A stretch of DNA of 39,657 bases from a virus. A program made the position numbers and the translations under genes. Every line of letters starts with the position of its first letter. The first letter of the stretch is position 1. The notes below the pieces were generated by a model. The model was given only the letters and a program-made list of their open reading frames with translations. It did no database searches and was not told the origin of the DNA. Below are positions 7,712-16,490 of this stretch, piece after piece. The stretch spans positions 1-39,657 of the IMG/VR virus record IMGVR_UViG_3300019124_000102; one strand, given 5' to 3'.

Positions 7712-8871
7712 CGGCGGATCTCCTTCGGCGGGTCCAGATCCCACGGCGAGGTGAACCCACCGCGCCCCTTCTTGTGGTGCTTGTCCTTTTCGACGCGGTC
7801 ACCCAGGCGGCGATTCAGCCGGCGGCGCTGCGCGCCTTCCACCAGCTCGAACGCCTCGGGCCGCGCGAAGGTGAGCGTCGTCTTGCGGCCGGCCGGGCCC
7901 TTCTCGAAGTGGCAGGCCACGATCAGTACGTCGCGATCGAGCGTCATGCGATCGCTGACCACCCGCACCAGCATGTTCGGCCGCCACAGCGGCCCGGTGA
8001 GTCCGTCCTTGCCCGTGCGCCAGCCGACTACCTCGCAGCTGCCTCGCTTGCCGCGCCCCATGCGGACCTTCACCTCCCACTCGGCGCGGTCCCTCAGGGA
8101 CTTGTTGCTGGTGTGGTGCTCGGCGTGGACGATGAGCGGGCGGTAGCGATTGATTTCCGGGTCCTCCGCCGTCGCCTTGGGATGCGCAGCAGCGGCGCCG
8201 TGCTCGTCGTCATCGCCGGGCGTCTGCGCCTTGACCGTGATCTTCGAGAAGCGGTCCTTCCAGGTGTGCAGCGCCCGGATGCGCTTGATGTTCACGCCCT
8301 CGATGAGCGACACGCCGGAGTGCTCCTCGCTCGCCGTGGTCAGCAGCAGGTCGCCTGCCGGCGTGCTGGTGCACAAAATGGCGCGCAGACGGCAGGCCCG
8401 ATCGATGGCGTCGAACGCCTTCTCGCCGTCCTCCAGAGCGAAGCGCTTGAACACCTCGCCTGTGTTCAGGCCAGGAGCCACCGTGACGCCGATGCCGAAG
8501 GGCACGGCGATGTCCTTCACGATCTGCTCCAGGCGCACGCCGCTCCAGGCGCCGGACTTGTGGATGGCGGAGCAGTCGACCAGGTCGGCGGTCCTGTCCC
8601 GGCCCTGCACGCACAGGCGCGTGTCCTTCTCGGTCAGGTCGGGCTCGTACTCATCGACGTAGCCGGTGATCACCGTCTCTCCGCCGATGCGCACCTCGCA
8701 AGGCAGACCCTCGCGCAGACCGACGGGCAGGTCCGCGCCCGGGGCGTCGTCCGTCAGTTCCAGCCTGAAGCACCCGGCGATGTGTTCGATCGACCGCTCG
8801 ATGTCGATCTCCCTCCACCCGGTGTACACGCGGCCGCCGATCACCAGCTCGACTTCGTTGGCGTCGCTCAC
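7708..8871 (-). CDS. P: Baseplate hub protein P (Mu gp44, gpD-like), 387 aa
   Basis: The hub of the baseplate. It matches Mu P/late control D proteins: VELVIGGRVYTGWREIDIERSIEHIAG at the start, GYVDEYEPD and GRDRTADLVDCSA at about 70-105, a central FALEDGEKAFDAIDRACRLRAIL segment, and a basic C-terminal tail. GTG start at 8871 overlaps the N stop (GTGA), and its own stop overlaps the gp45 start. Tight coupling along N-P-gp45 fits coordinated baseplate assembly. Confidence 0.92.
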   Translation of the reverse strand: MSDANEVELVIGGRVYTGWREIDIERSIEHIAGCFRLELTDDAPGADLPVGLREGLPCEVRIGGETVITGYVDEYEPDLTEKDTRLCVQGRDRTADLVDCSAIHKSGAWSGVRLEQIVKDIAVPFGIGVTVAPGLNTGEVFKRFALEDGEKAFDAIDRACRLRAILCTSTPAGDLLLTTASEEHSGVSLIEGVNIKRIRALHTWKDRFSKITVKAQTPGDDDEHGAAAAHPKATAEDPEINRYRPLIVHAEHHTSNKSLRDRAEWEVKVRMGRGKRGSCEVVGWRTGKDGLTGPLWRPNMLVRVVSDRMTLDRDVLIVACHFEKGPAGRKTTLTFARPEAFELVEGAQRRRLNRRLGDRVEKDKHHKKGRGGFTSPWDLDPPKEIRR

Positions 8872-10091
8872 CTCAGTACCTCCAGAGGCCGTGCCGGCAC
8901 GAACGCGGGGTGGCGCACGCCATTGCGCAGCTCCAGCTCCTCGGCTCGCGCGGCATCCTGGTAGATGCGATGCGCCAGGACTACGCTGGGCAGCACGGTC
9001 ATGGGCGTGAAGGTGGACGCCTGGCGCCGCTGCTCCGCGCGCTCCGCGACGTCGCGGGTCACCGCCGCGCGCAGGCGCACCAGGGCGCTGGCCACCTCGG
9101 CCGGCGGGTCGTTCTCCTCCAACTCCACGTCGACCAGGGCGAGCAGCTCGTCGCGCAGCTGCACCGCCTTGCTCGCGGTGGCCACGGCAGGCTCCTGGGT
9201 GCTGCTGGCCTGCAGTGCGAGCGCCAGGGCGCGGGCATGGTTGGACAGAGCCAGTCGGCGCTGCAGGTCCGCACGGGCCGATTCATTGGCCAGCAGGCGG
9301 GCGCGCGTCGAGCCAGGCCGGGCCGCAGCCACCAGGTCGGCGCTGGGGCGCTTGTTGGACCCGAAGGTGCTCCTGAAGTCCGCGATTGCGCCGAGCGGGC
9401 GCTTGAGCGCAAGCGTCAGGTCCTGGTACAGGCTGCGGAAGCGCTGCACCAGGGTGACCGGCGTGCGCAGCAACGTGCTCACGTCCGACGTGATCAGGCC
9501 GACGGTGCGCACCAGGTCGCCGGCCGACTCGAAGCTCGTGACCTGGCGGACGGTGCTGGCGATCCCTGCAAGGTCTTTTTGAAGGGCCGTCAAAGCCTCC
9601 TCGGCGAGCACGCTGGCACCCTCGACGCTGAACTCCTGCCCGAAGGCCTCGGAGGCTGCGTCCTCCAGCTCGGCGCTGGCGTTGTCCACCTCCGCGACCG
9701 TGCTCTGCGTCACGCGTGGGAAGGTGTTGGCGCCCGCCTCCACGAACGTGATGGAGAAGCGGGCGATGCCGCCCTCACGCGGCGTCTCCCGCTCGGTGGC
9801 ATCGACCACCTGCACCTGCAGCGTGCCGTAGCGCGGATGGATCAGCTCGCCGGGGCCGCTCTGCTCGATCGCCTGGATCAAGGCGTTGCGGCGGTCGAGG
9901 TAGTCGTCGCCCAGGACGTAGGCCTCGACGGAAAAGGTGCGGGCACTGCGGCCAAGATCCTCGACAAATGGCTCGTCCCGCATCGGGAACTGGTGCACGA
10001 CCGCACGGCGGCCGATCTGCAGCTGGGCATCCACCGTGGAGAACGGCACACCCCGGAAGCTCGCGCCGGTCTTGAGTTGGTCGCGCCACAT
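8868..10091 (-). CDS. N: DNA circularisation protein N (Mu gp43), 407 aa
   Basis: The N-terminal DNA_circ_N domain is clear: MWRDQLKTGASFRGVPFSTV, HQFPMRDEPFVEDLG, VEAYVLGDDYLDRRNALIQAIE and GTLQVQVVDA. The remainder is a long helical, alanine-rich region. In Mu, N is needed for tail assembly and has been linked to circularising infecting DNA. Start at the ATG 10091, two bases from the tape-measure stop region; length is slightly below Mu N. Confidence 0.92.
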   Translation of the reverse strand: MWRDQLKTGASFRGVPFSTVDAQLQIGRRAVVHQFPMRDEPFVEDLGRSARTFSVEAYVLGDDYLDRRNALIQAIEQSGPGELIHPRYGTLQVQVVDATERETPREGGIARFSITFVEAGANTFPRVTQSTVAEVDNASAELEDAASEAFGQEFSVEGASVLAEEALTALQKDLAGIASTVRQVTSFESAGDLVRTVGLITSDVSTLLRTPVTLVQRFRSLYQDLTLALKRPLGAIADFRSTFGSNKRPSADLVAAARPGSTRARLLANESARADLQRRLALSNHARALALALQASSTQEPAVATASKAVQLRDELLALVDVELEENDPPAEVASALVRLRAAVTRDVAERAEQRRQASTFTPMTVLPSVVLAHRIYQDAARAEELELRNGVRHPAFVPARPLEVLR

Positions 10092-10093
10092 GG

Positions 10094-12097
10094 TCAGTAG
10101 CCCGCCGAGGTGTTGGTGCGCCCGGTGTCCGTGCGGAACGGAATGCGCGGGCTGCTGGTGCGCGCTTCGGTCTCGACGCTCACGCCAGGTGCCGTCGTCA
10201 CCCGCAGCAGGATCTCGCCCTTCAGGTCCTGCTGCAGCAGCGGCAAGGTGCTGCCGCCGGTGCGCGACAGGCGATCGCCCAGGCCGCGCGCCTCGAACGC
10301 CTTGGCGCCCGCAGCCTCCGAGGCCAGGGCTGCGCTCGCTTCCTTGTTGCCGAAGAAGGAGAGCACCTGGGCCACGCCGCGGCCCACCAGGTTGCCGCCG
10401 GCATTGCCTTCCAGGAGGCCCTTGTAGAGGAGCGTCCCGGCGCCGTATCCGGCGGCACCCGCGACGCCAACACCGCCCGCGCCGAGCGCGAGCCTGCCCG
10501 CAGCGCCAGCGGCTGCCCCAAGCGCGGCGCTTCCGCCGGCAGCAGCGGCCTTGCTCCCGCCAAGAACTGAGAGGGCGGCGGCGCTGCCGGCCAAAGCCAC
10601 CAGCGCCGTCGTGGCTGCCGCGACGGCAGTGGTGTAGCCAGGGTACTGGCGCATCAGCTCGGCCAGCCGATCATTGACGCCCCCGATGGTGGGCATCAAG
10701 CCTTCCAGCGAGGAGTGCAGCGCGATCTCCTGCTCCTGTCGCCGTTGCTCCACCTTGAAGCCGGCCATCGAGGAGATCAGCTCGAAGTTGCGGTCGACGG
10801 CATTCGTGTTGCCGAGAGCGCCTTGGGTGATCGCGCCGACGCGATCGCGGCCCTGCATAAAGCCGTACAGCGCCATGAGCGCCTGGCGATCCTGGAACAC
10901 CTTGCCGATCGTGGTGCCCTGGGCGATGTTCCCGACCGACTCCAGCGCGGCGCGCCGCTCGGAATCGGAACGCGCGTCCTTCAGCTGGCGCTGGATGGCC
11001 TGGTAGTTCTTGTCCTTCTCCAGCTGGCCCTGCAAGAGGTTGCCGACCACGTCCAGGGCGTCGAGCCCGCGCATGCGGCCCTCTGCCAGCTGCTTCGGCA
11101 GGTCGACCCCCTGCTTGCGGAAGTCCCGCACGGTGTCCAGCGAGCCGATCTTGGCCAGCAGGTTCACGACGTTGTTCCCGGCCTCGTCGCGGGTGCCGGC
11201 CGTGACGATCGCCGCCTGGTTCAGCGCGGCGAGTTTCGCGAAGCCCGTCTCGCCAGCCATGCCCACGGCCTTGGCTGCCGCCATCTGCTGGGGCAGCCAC
11301 TTCGCCATGTCCTTGATCTCGAAGCCGCCCTGCTGGCCAGCGAACGTGCCCATGCTGAACAGCGCGCCCATCCGACCAGGCTGAATGCCCATCGTCTGGT
11401 TGGCGGTGATCGCCATCTGGGCGAAGGCGGACGACTCCGTGTTCGTGGCTGTGCCTGCCTTGACGGCTTCACGCAGGATGGTGCGGATCTCGCCCGGCTT
11501 GAAGATGCCGGCGCCGAACAGCGCCTCGGCCGCCGTGACCGCGCTGTCGCGAGTGCCGCCGCCGGTGCGCACGGCATCCACGATCATGGCGTTGATCTCG
11601 CGCAGTCCCGCGCGCCGATCGCCGACGGCCTTGTCGTTGAACGCGGTGTTCGCCAGATGGGCGATCCGCATGTCGTAATCGAGCGTCTGCTGCACGCGCG
11701 GCGCGGCGATCGCGGTGGCGACACCGGCGCCTGCGCCGAGCGCCGCCACGCCCTTGAGGCCGAGCACGGCCTTCTGGCGCGCGGTGAGGCGACCCATCTC
11801 GTTGGTGAGCCTGGTCACCTCCTCGCGCATCTTCTGCGCGGCCCGCCACTGTTCGCGCCAGCTGAGGGTGCCGGTGCGGGCGAGGCGGTTGTACGCCGCC
11901 TCGGTCCTCTGGATCTCGCGCTGCAGCTCGCGCTCGGAACGCACGCCCAGCGTCTCGCGAGCCTTGGCCATCTTCTGGTATTCGGCCAGGCTGCGCGTGC
12001 CCATCCGCTTCAGCGCGTCCTCACCGTCCTTGGCGGCTTTGGCCAGGCCGGAGGCATCGCCGAAGAGGTAGACACCGAAGCGGTAGGTGGCGTTCAC
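10094..12097 (-). CDS. Tail tape measure protein, 667 aa
   Basis: Sets tail length. Residues 1-110 are charged helices (coiled coil); the body contains the TP901-type region with GGGTRDSAVTAAEALFGAG, MAITANQTMG and FEIKDMAKWLPQQMAAAKAVG. A long glycine/alanine-rich hydrophobic stretch at about 490-560 is the usual membrane-active part. The GTG at 12097 overlaps the stop of the frameshifted chaperone product (GTGA), which supports that start and the frameshift. Confidence 0.92.
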   Translation of the reverse strand: MNATYRFGVYLFGDASGLAKAAKDGEDALKRMGTRSLAEYQKMAKARETLGVRSERELQREIQRTEAAYNRLARTGTLSWREQWRAAQKMREEVTRLTNEMGRLTARQKAVLGLKGVAALGAGAGVATAIAAPRVQQTLDYDMRIAHLANTAFNDKAVGDRRAGLREINAMIVDAVRTGGGTRDSAVTAAEALFGAGIFKPGEIRTILREAVKAGTATNTESSAFAQMAITANQTMGIQPGRMGALFSMGTFAGQQGGFEIKDMAKWLPQQMAAAKAVGMAGETGFAKLAALNQAAIVTAGTRDEAGNNVVNLLAKIGSLDTVRDFRKQGVDLPKQLAEGRMRGLDALDVVGNLLQGQLEKDKNYQAIQRQLKDARSDSERRAALESVGNIAQGTTIGKVFQDRQALMALYGFMQGRDRVGAITQGALGNTNAVDRNFELISSMAGFKVEQRRQEQEIALHSSLEGLMPTIGGVNDRLAELMRQYPGYTTAVAAATTALVALAGSAAALSVLGGSKAAAAGGSAALGAAAGAAGRLALGAGGVGVAGAAGYGAGTLLYKGLLEGNAGGNLVGRGVAQVLSFFGNKEASAALASEAAGAKAFEARGLGDRLSRTGGSTLPLLQQDLKGEILLRVTTAPGVSVETEARTSSPRIPFRTDTGRTNTSAGY

Positions 12098-12545
12098 TGC
12101 GGAGGGGTCTTGCTTGCGAGGTCGATGAACAGCTTGGTGTAGGCCTTGAACTCAGCCATCGGCAGCCCGAGGATCTCGGCTCGGCTCCATCCGGTCTGCC
12201 GTGCGATCAAGGCCACCTGCAGCCTCAGCTCGTCTGCCCAGGGCTGGGCTGCGAGTCTTCCCCCAGCTTGTCGGCCTCCTCCATCACGGCCCGCACGGCG
12301 TTCCAGTTCTTCGTCCGCATGGCCTTGAACTGCGCGGACGTGAACGGGCCGGTGAAGTCGCCGGCACGCACCGTGGTGATCGCGGCCAGCGCCGCGTTGA
12401 AGCCGTGGGGATTCATGCCGGGGTGCGCCTCCTTCTCGGCTTCGATCAGATCGCCCAGCAGGGGCGGGCGCATCTCAATGTCGGTGGCGACCTTGCCGCC
12501 GACGGTCCAGGGCTGGGGAAGCGGCTTGACGATGGTGTCGGGCAT
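12094..12545 (-). CDS. Tail assembly chaperone, -1 frameshift product, about 150 aa
   Basis: The zero frame (12545-12225) can pass into the -1 frame at the G5 run (12264-12260), giving 95 shared residues followed by 55 new ones (PWADELRLQVALIARQTGWS, ILGLPMAEFKAYTK, ending SKTPPQ). The -1 frame is open to a TGA at 12094-12096 that overlaps the tape-measure GTG. Long tail chaperones made this way are a conserved feature of lambda-like and Mu-like tails; in Mu the reported shift is -2, here the frames require -1 (or +2). Confidence 0.75.
12225..12545 (-). CDS. Tail assembly chaperone (Mu gp41-like), 106 aa
   Basis: The unshifted short form, placed between tail tube and tape measure as always for this role. 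Helical, with a conserved-looking RPPLLGDLIEAEKE region and WNAVRAVMEEADKL near the end. It probably coats the tape measure during tail assembly together with the longer frameshift form. ATG at 12545. A hairpin (12591-12614) separates it from the tube gene. Confidence 0.85.
   Translation of the reverse strand: MPDTIVKPLPQPWTVGGKVATDIEMRPPLLGDLIEAEKEAHPGMNPHGFNAALAAITTVRAGDFTGPFTSAQFKAMRTKNWNAVRAVMEEADKLGEDSQPSPGQTS
12257..12264 (-). promoter_or_regulatory. Slippery sequence for programmed frameshift
   Basis: On the minus strand CTG GGG GAA G has five consecutive G residues over codons 94-96. The tRNA on GGG can re-pair perfectly after slipping back one base; the next codon does not fully re-pair, so it resembles a single-tRNA slip. 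The -1 frame from here stays open to the tape-measure start. Confidence 0.6.
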
Positions 12546-12590
12546 TGCGTGTGCTCCGGTAAAAGGGTTTCAACAGTGGTTCCAAGAAGA

Positions 12591-12614
12591 GCGAGCCACC
12601 AGCTGGTGGCTCGC
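12591..12614 (-). terminator. Perfect 24-bp palindrome after the tail tube gene
   Basis: Twelve-base arms GCGAGCCACCAG/CTGGTGGCTCGC with no mismatch. On the minus strand it is followed by TCTTCTT, giving a plausible intrinsic (partial) terminator between the tube gene and the tail chaperone. It would lower chaperone and tape-measure levels relative to tube and sheath. Confidence 0.6.
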
Positions 12615-12634
12615 GCGGTGGAGTCGAGGGCGGA

Positions 12635-12982
12635 TCAGCCCTCCAGGCACTCCTGGGCCTCGAACACCAGGTCCACCTCGCCCTTGGCCATGCGGGGCGG
12701 CGTGGCGCACCAGGCGCCCGTGAGCGTGAAGACCTTGCCGGTGTCGGTCTCGAAGACGAGCGTGCCGTCCTTGAAGTCCTGGAAGTCCTTCAGCGCCATG
12801 TCGGCGTTGTGCTGGACCTTGCACTCGACGCGCGGCACGGCGGTGCTCTCCACGAAGCCGTCGACGCCGGCATCGCTGACGGACGCCTCGCGGTTCGCAC
12901 CGCCGATGGACAGGCTCGCGCCTTCCTTGCTGCGGATGCGCCGGCCGTTGATGGAGATGAAGGCTTTTCCGGTGAGCTGCAT
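12635..12982 (-). CDS. M: Tail tube protein M (Mu gpM), 115 aa
   Basis: Matches the Mu-type tail tube family: MQLTGKAFISINGRRIRSKEGASLSIGG at the start, a VECKVQHNADMALKDFQDFKDGTLVFETDTGKVFTL core typical of these small beta-barrels, and GEVDLVFEAQECLEG at the end. It sits directly after the sheath gene. GGAGAA ribosome site upstream. Forms the inner tube of the contractile tail. Confidence 0.92.
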   Translation of the reverse strand: MQLTGKAFISINGRRIRSKEGASLSIGGANREASVSDAGVDGFVESTAVPRVECKVQHNADMALKDFQDFKDGTLVFETDTGKVFTLTGAWCATPPRMAKGEVDLVFEAQECLEG

Positions 12983-13006
12983 GGTTTCTCCTTCGGGTGA
13001 TCGCGG

Positions 13007-14479
13007 TTACAGGATGAACTGCACGCTGGCCGCGAACACGCGGAACTGGTTGACCACGTTGGCCGGCAGGATCGCGTTCACGCGGTTCACGTCGCTCATG
13101 CTGCGAACGACGATCAGGTCCTGCTTGAACTGCTCGAACCCTTCCAGGATGCCGGCCAGCTCCAGCTGGCGAGCGACGTCCAGCAGCTCGCCACGGATCA
13201 TTCGCGGCGTGGCGATCGCCTGGCCGGGCGCGAAGTTCGTGCCGTCGTCCGCCAGTTTGTGGCGGGGGAAGCGCAGCGCGATGCGCGCGCGGAAGGCGAA
13301 CCGCATGTAGTCGGCGGTCCACTTCGTCTCCAGGTCCAGCAGGCTCACGTCCTCGATGCCGTAGGCGTTCGTCTGGTAGGTCGTGATCACCCGCTCGATC
13401 AGCAGGTTTCCGCCCTGGTCGACCGTGAACGTGCTGATGCCGTCGCGCAGGAGCAGTTCGCGCTCCTGCCGCGTGAAGCGGTCCGCCTGCGCCGGAGCCA
13501 GCAGGCCAGGGAGCGCCAGAGTCTGCAGCGGCCGGGCAGGATCGATCGCGCCGCTGAACTCGGCCACGGCGGCGAACACCGAGGCCACCACGTAGCAGGG
13601 ATGAGGCGTCTTCCGGCAGCCGACGATCGTGCTGTGCGGGCTGTTGCGGGCCGCGCCGAACGTGGTGAGCGCGCTGTGGGTGCCTTGGTAACCGACGAAC
13701 AGGTGCCCCGTGCGCATGTCCATGCCGTTCCAGCGCGCGGCAAGCTCGGTCTCGACCTTCCCGATGTTCGTGGCGTCGTTCCACGGCATCACGATCGTGT
13801 AGAAGGCCTCCTGTGCGATCGACGCCAGGGCCGTCGCCACGTCGGGGTTACCGGCGCCCGCGACACCGGAGGCGATCGCGATGTTGACGCCGGCGGGCAG
13901 CTTCTCGTCGGGCTGGTAGCACACGCGGATGTCCGCGTCGCTGCCGAAGGTGCCCTTGTGCTTGGCGGTGAGGGTCACAACGCCTGCGGCGGCCGCAGCC
14001 GTGAACGGGCTGTCCTGCCAGGCCGTGATCGCGGCGGCGATGTTGGTGGCCATTGTGGCCACCGCGTCGCCGTTGGCCACGCCGACGCTCAGGAGGTTGC
14101 CGTTCACGTACAGCGAGATCGTGCCCGCAGCGGTGGCCGCGCCGGTCACGGTGATCGTGTGGGTCGCCTGGGTGCCGGCGGGGTTATCCGCCAGGCCGAT
14201 GGCCCACATGTCGGTTTCCTTGTTGGCCGCACGCGCCGCCGTGAGCATTTCGTGCAGCACGGAGCCGCGGCCGAACAGGCCGGCCGCCTCGGCGGCGGAG
14301 TTGATGCGGTACAGCTGCCCGGCAACCGCGTTGCCGGCGGCGAGCTTGTTGCCGATGAACAGCATGCGCCGGTTCATGTTCGGCAGGCCGCGCAGCGCCT
14401 TGGTGTGGTCGATCTCGACGTACTGGCCGGCGGTGCGGATGTCGATCGGGATCGTGTTGAACGTGATGTTGTCGGGCAT
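13007..14479 (-). CDS. L: Tail sheath protein L (Mu gpL), 490 aa
   Basis: Contractile sheath subunit. Features: IPIDIRTAGQYVEIDHTKAL, LPNMNRRMLFIGNKL, a variable outer domain at about 80-210, and a conserved C-terminal core with GISTFTVDQGGNLLIERVITTYQTNAYG and DVNRVNAILPANVVNQF. The ATG at 14479 has a GGAG site upstream. Length fits Mu L (495 aa). Confidence 0.95.
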   Translation of the reverse strand: MPDNITFNTIPIDIRTAGQYVEIDHTKALRGLPNMNRRMLFIGNKLAAGNAVAGQLYRINSAAEAAGLFGRGSVLHEMLTAARAANKETDMWAIGLADNPAGTQATHTITVTGAATAAGTISLYVNGNLLSVGVANGDAVATMATNIAAAITAWQDSPFTAAAAAGVVTLTAKHKGTFGSDADIRVCYQPDEKLPAGVNIAIASGVAGAGNPDVATALASIAQEAFYTIVMPWNDATNIGKVETELAARWNGMDMRTGHLFVGYQGTHSALTTFGAARNSPHSTIVGCRKTPHPCYVVASVFAAVAEFSGAIDPARPLQTLALPGLLAPAQADRFTRQERELLLRDGISTFTVDQGGNLLIERVITTYQTNAYGIEDVSLLDLETKWTADYMRFAFRARIALRFPRHKLADDGTNFAPGQAIATPRMIRGELLDVARQLELAGILEGFEQFKQDLIVVRSMSDVNRVNAILPANVVNQFRVFAASVQFIL

Positions 14480-14503
14480 CGGAGGCTCCAGGCGAAAACG
14501 GGA

Positions 14504-14746
14504 TTAGCTGCGCTTGGCGCGACCGCCTTCGGCGGAGGTGCTGGCGCTCGGCTCGGCCGGCGGGGTGGCTTCTTCCACGTCGCCGTCGGCCAGGCGGCGC
14601 AGCCAGTAGCTGTCGCGGTCCACCCACTCGCCGGCATCCGCCAGGTGCTTGCCGATTGGCTTGCGCACCTTCAGCCGGGGCTCGGGCTGGCCGGCCTCCT
14701 GCGTGGCGTTGCGGTCGAGGGCGGGCCTCACAAACATTCGGTTCAT
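14504..14746 (-). CDS. Mu gp38-like protein (DUF2635), 80 aa
   Basis: Small protein between gp37 and the sheath. It shows the DUF2635 pattern: an FVRPALD start, then GKHLADAGEWVDRDSYWLRRLADGDV, where YW-RRL-DGDV is diagnostic. The tail is serine/alanine-rich. The ATG overlaps the gp37 stop as TGATG. Structural or tail-assembly role, not defined in the family. Confidence 0.88.
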   Translation of the reverse strand: MNRMFVRPALDRNATQEAGQPEPRLKVRKPIGKHLADAGEWVDRDSYWLRRLADGDVEEATPPAEPSASTSAEGGRAKRS

Positions 14747-15351
14747 CAGGAAGCTCCTTGGAGGGTGGCGTCCAGCTGCAGGTCCGGACGGCTTTGGGCG
14801 TAGCTGGGCGGCTCCTGCAGCCAGCTCTGGTACTCGGCCTCACCGGCCATCGGTTTCAGATCGACGTCGGCGTGGAAGGTCTTGAAGTCGGCCAGCTCGT
14901 CCAAGTCCCAATCGGCATCTAGCGCGACCGGCGTGCTCTCGAACGTCATGGAGATCGCGGCGATCCCGGTCGCGTCAAAGATCGGGTCGTCCTCCATTTC
15001 GGCACGCACCAGGTTCCAGGTGGCCGATCCGATCTGCTTGCCGTGGATCGCACGCACGGCCATCTGCAGGAGGTGGTCCGCGCCAAGGTCCAGGCCGTCC
15101 CCAGCAAAGGCCTTTTCATGGCCGCCCACGTTGCGCACGACTCCAGCGAGGGTGAACGTCATCACGGCGGCGTCGTCCTGGACGCGCAGCGTCCCGGGCA
15201 GCCAGTACAGGGCCGGCGCGTCGGCCGCGTAGCGCTTGAGCAGCTCCTCCAGGTCGAGCTGCGGCAGCGGGCCGACCTCGCGCACCTTGTCCTTGATCAG
15301 GCGGTGATCGCGCGTGGTCTGCAGCAGGGCGTTGCCGTGCAGGGCCAGCAT
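14746..15351 (-). CDS. Mu gp37-like tail terminator-type protein (DUF1834), 201 aa
   Basis: Resembles Mu gp37/DUF1834, placed near the head-tail connector genes and probably a tail terminator. Recognisable parts are PQLDLEELLKRYAADAPALYW, VVRNVGGHEKAFAGDGLDLGADHLLQMAVRAIHGKQI and the central IAAISMTFES. Starts immediately beside the stop of the G-like gene (overlap by one base). Confidence 0.85.
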   Translation of the reverse strand: MLALHGNALLQTTRDHRLIKDKVREVGPLPQLDLEELLKRYAADAPALYWLPGTLRVQDDAAVMTFTLAGVVRNVGGHEKAFAGDGLDLGADHLLQMAVRAIHGKQIGSATWNLVRAEMEDDPIFDATGIAAISMTFESTPVALDADWDLDELADFKTFHADVDLKPMAGEAEYQSWLQEPPSYAQSRPDLQLDATLQGAS

Positions 15352-15944
15352 CAGAGGCCTCCCCGGCCCTTGGCCGCTTCGTCCACCACCAGGCCGCTGA
15401 GAGCGCCGATCTCGCGCTGGTCGGCCTCGTTGATCCCCAGGAAGGGGCGGGCCGGCATCTTGATCGTGTGCGCGTCGACGGTGTAGCGGCGGGTCACCGC
15501 GCGCTTGTGCGTGGCCTTGGCGAACACCGCCAGGCGCTCATGGTCACGCTGGCGCAGGAGCCGGCCGCTCGCGTTGGTGCGCAGGCGCAGCCAGGACGAG
15601 AAGGCGGCGCGCTTGATCTCGCCGCCGAAGTTGTGGATGCCGGCGTAGACCACGTTCGTGCCCCACTCGGCCGAGTTCGAGTCGTGGCGGTGCGCGATGC
15701 TGCGCAGCAGGCGCGCGGTGTGCACCAGGGTCATCGTGCCCTTGCCCTGCTTGACGCGCTTGCTGGGCGTCCACTTCTTGCCGTCCGGGCCCACCTGGTT
15801 CTTGAACCTGGCGCGGGTGCTGCTCTCGCCGTAGGCGGCGATCGCACCGAACAGTGCACGGGGCGAACGGCCGAGGGCCTGCAGGCGACGCAGCGCCGCC
15901 TGCGCGCCGGAGTCGCGGACGTTCATCTCCAGGGACGCCGTCAC
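15351..15944 (-). CDS. G: Virion morphogenesis protein G (Mu gpG), 197 aa
   Basis: Tail-completion/virion morphogenesis family: MNVRDSGAQAALRRLQALGRSPRALFGAIAAYGESSTRARFKNQVGPDGKKW, the VHTARLLRSIAHRHD motif, WGTNVVYAGIHNFGG, and PARPFLGIN near the end are all characteristic. A basic stretch at about 115-160 (SSWLRLRTNASG to RRYTVDAH) is longer than in many relatives. In Mu this gene follows F; here it follows gp36. Confidence 0.9.
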   Translation of the reverse strand: MTASLEMNVRDSGAQAALRRLQALGRSPRALFGAIAAYGESSTRARFKNQVGPDGKKWTPSKRVKQGKGTMTLVHTARLLRSIAHRHDSNSAEWGTNVVYAGIHNFGGEIKRAAFSSWLRLRTNASGRLLRQRDHERLAVFAKATHKRAVTRRYTVDAHTIKMPARPFLGINEADQREIGALSGLVVDEAAKGRGGL

Positions 15945-16447
15945 AGGAACCCTCCCGAGTTGCCCCGGCTCCAGATCCGGTCGCCGCTGACCAGCTCGGC
16001 ACCGGCCGTGCTGGGCGGCGCCTGGTTGCTGACCGGATCGGTCCCGAGCGAGGCCTTGCCGTCTCGAACCGCCTGCAGTAGCTTCATGTCCTCGTCATGG
16101 GCGGCCTTGATCGCATCGGTGACCTGGTCGTCGTACAGGTAGCGGCGCGCCAGGTTGCAGGCGATCCGGCCAAGGATGGCCGGCACCGGCACGATCGGCA
16201 GCTGGTAGCGGGCGCTGATGTGGGCGTCGATCGTGTCGTTAGAGTCGGCCAGGGCGCGGTTGACCACCACCATTGCGTCGGCGGCTGCGGCCTGCTCCTG
16301 GGCGGAGTAGGCGTCCAGGCTGTTGCCCGCCGCTGCGTCCTTCATCAGCTGCTCGTTGACGCGGCGCGGCACGCCGCGATCGGCGCGCTGCGCGATCTCC
16401 TTCGCGCCGAAGCGCGTGATCAGGTCGGTGGCGGTGGCGTAGGGCAT
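15941..16447 (-). CDS. Mu gp36-like head-tail connector (DUF1320), 168 aa
   Basis: DUF1320 pattern: MPYATATDLITRFGAKEIAQRADR at the start, VNRALADSNDTIDAHISARYQLPIVPVPAILGRIACNLARRYLYDD in the middle. These proteins form a connector ring below the portal. The ATG at 16447 is used because family members begin just before DLI-RFG; a GTG at 16474 in the same frame would start inside the hairpin at 16464-16490. The stop overlaps the start of G. Confidence 0.9.
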   Translation of the reverse strand: MPYATATDLITRFGAKEIAQRADRGVPRRVNEQLMKDAAAGNSLDAYSAQEQAAAADAMVVVNRALADSNDTIDAHISARYQLPIVPVPAILGRIACNLARRYLYDDQVTDAIKAAHDEDMKLLQAVRDGKASLGTDPVSNQAPPSTAGAELVSGDRIWSRGNSGGFL

Positions 16448-16463
16448 CGAGGGGCTTTCAACA

Positions 16464-16490
16464 AAGCCGCCCACACGGGGCGGGCGGCTT
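16464..16490 (-). terminator. Hairpin between gp35 and gp36
   Basis: Nine-base perfect arms AAGCCGCCC and GGGCGGCTT around a 9-base loop; on the minus strand the stem runs into TTTGTTG, a weak T-run. Plausible partial terminator or RNA-stability element lowering expression of genes after the capsid group. Confidence 0.5.

Noticed and set aside
10715-12142. 475-codon plus-strand frame opposite the tape measure gene
   Set aside because: Shadow frame without motifs; the tape measure assignment is strong.
13259-14803. 514-codon plus-strand frame opposite the sheath gene
   Set aside because: Same shadow effect; the sheath protein on the minus strand is clearly conserved.
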